Part shown: positions 32,378 to 32,430 of the stretch, in pieces
How the letters are laid out: every line of letters starts with the position of its first letter
How positions within the stretch are numbered: the first letter of the stretch is position 1
Assembly: GCA_947176755.1 (NCBI GenBank)
Contig: CAMWRW010000018.1
Location: forward strand, 1-32,430
Length of the DNA: 32,430 nt
Origin: an uncultured Porphyromonadaceae bacterium
GTDB lineage: Bacteria; Bacteroidota; Bacteroidia; Bacteroidales; Muribaculaceae
Direction: 5' to 3'
Position numbers and translations under genes: made by a program
The notes under the pieces: model-generated
Seen by the model: only the letters and a program-made list of their open reading frames with translations
What the model was told of the DNA's origin: nothing
The model's database searches: none

Positions 32378-32430
32378 CGCTTCAGGATGGGCTTGAACCA
32401 ACGACCCCCTGATTAACAGTCAGGTGCTCT
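32378..32430 (-). tRNA. tRNA-Asn (GTT), 5' part outside the window
   Basis: On the minus strand the anticodon arm is CCTGA-CTGTTAA-TCAGG (32408-32424) with anticodon GTT at 32417-32415. The variable loop GGGTC, the T arm GTTGG-TTCAAGC-CCATC (32386-32402) and the acceptor 3' strand CTGAAGC with a G discriminator at 32378 follow. CCA is not encoded. The T stem has one U-U mismatch. The D arm and 5' acceptor strand are cut by the window end. Confidence 0.85.

Noticed and set aside
1-32430. CRISPR array, prophage, restriction or defence island
   Set aside because: No spaced direct repeats and no hallmark genes were seen; the genes are core functions.

Overview
This window looks like a chromosomal segment of a gut-type Bacteroidales bacterium, most likely Muribaculaceae-like (the family is inference from overall feel, not proven). 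The case rests on promoters of the Bacteroidota type (TTTG, about 20 bp, TAnnTTTG), on T9SS-type proteins (PorQ and a secreted protein with a Por-type tail), on a lipoprotein TamA relative (TamL) next to TamB, on the efp/rpmH neighbourhood, and on folP next to cdaA. Both ends look like contig ends: the left begins in C-rich junk inside ispH, and the right stops inside a tRNA-Asn.

Layout. 1-1297: ispH (5' truncated) overlapping tadA. 1512-3349: an ADP-ribosylglycohydrolase followed 2 nt later by menA. 3486-6743: dnaB and a secreted choice-of-anchor J protein. 6823-7556: a 66-aa membrane protein and the fluoride channel fluC. 7693-10005 (minus): operon efp, glycosyltransferase 2, radC. 10145-10679: a 535-bp non-coding element with 36-bp near-perfect terminal inverted repeats and a possible 5-bp target duplication, lying between the diverging efp and rpmH genes. 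10799-10954: rpmH, a short ORF. 11052-15336 (minus): gpmI, 5'-nucleotidase, GH3 lipoprotein. 15507-15869 (minus): rplS. 16062-17867: folP, cdaA. 17871-18884 (minus): porQ. 19076-19564: a secreted TonB C-terminal domain protein. 19783-19989 (minus): a small winged-helix protein. 20317-21288: rsgA. 21423-23222 (minus): typA. 23283-30921 (minus): tamB, tamL and a small basic membrane protein. 31100-31700 (minus): rplU, rpmA, diverging from rpsO at 31984-32259.

Most of the content is core housekeeping: isoprenoid, menaquinone and folate synthesis, replication, translation (L34, L19, L27, L21, S15, EF-P, RsgA, TypA, TadA), c-di-AMP signalling and envelope assembly. I see no phage, no CRISPR array, no transposase and no restriction or defence island. 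The most unusual items are the inverted-repeat element at 10145-10679 and the back-to-back rplU/rpsO promoters, whose -33 boxes form one palindrome. The tamB-tamL operon with its uncharacterised third gene also merits attention.
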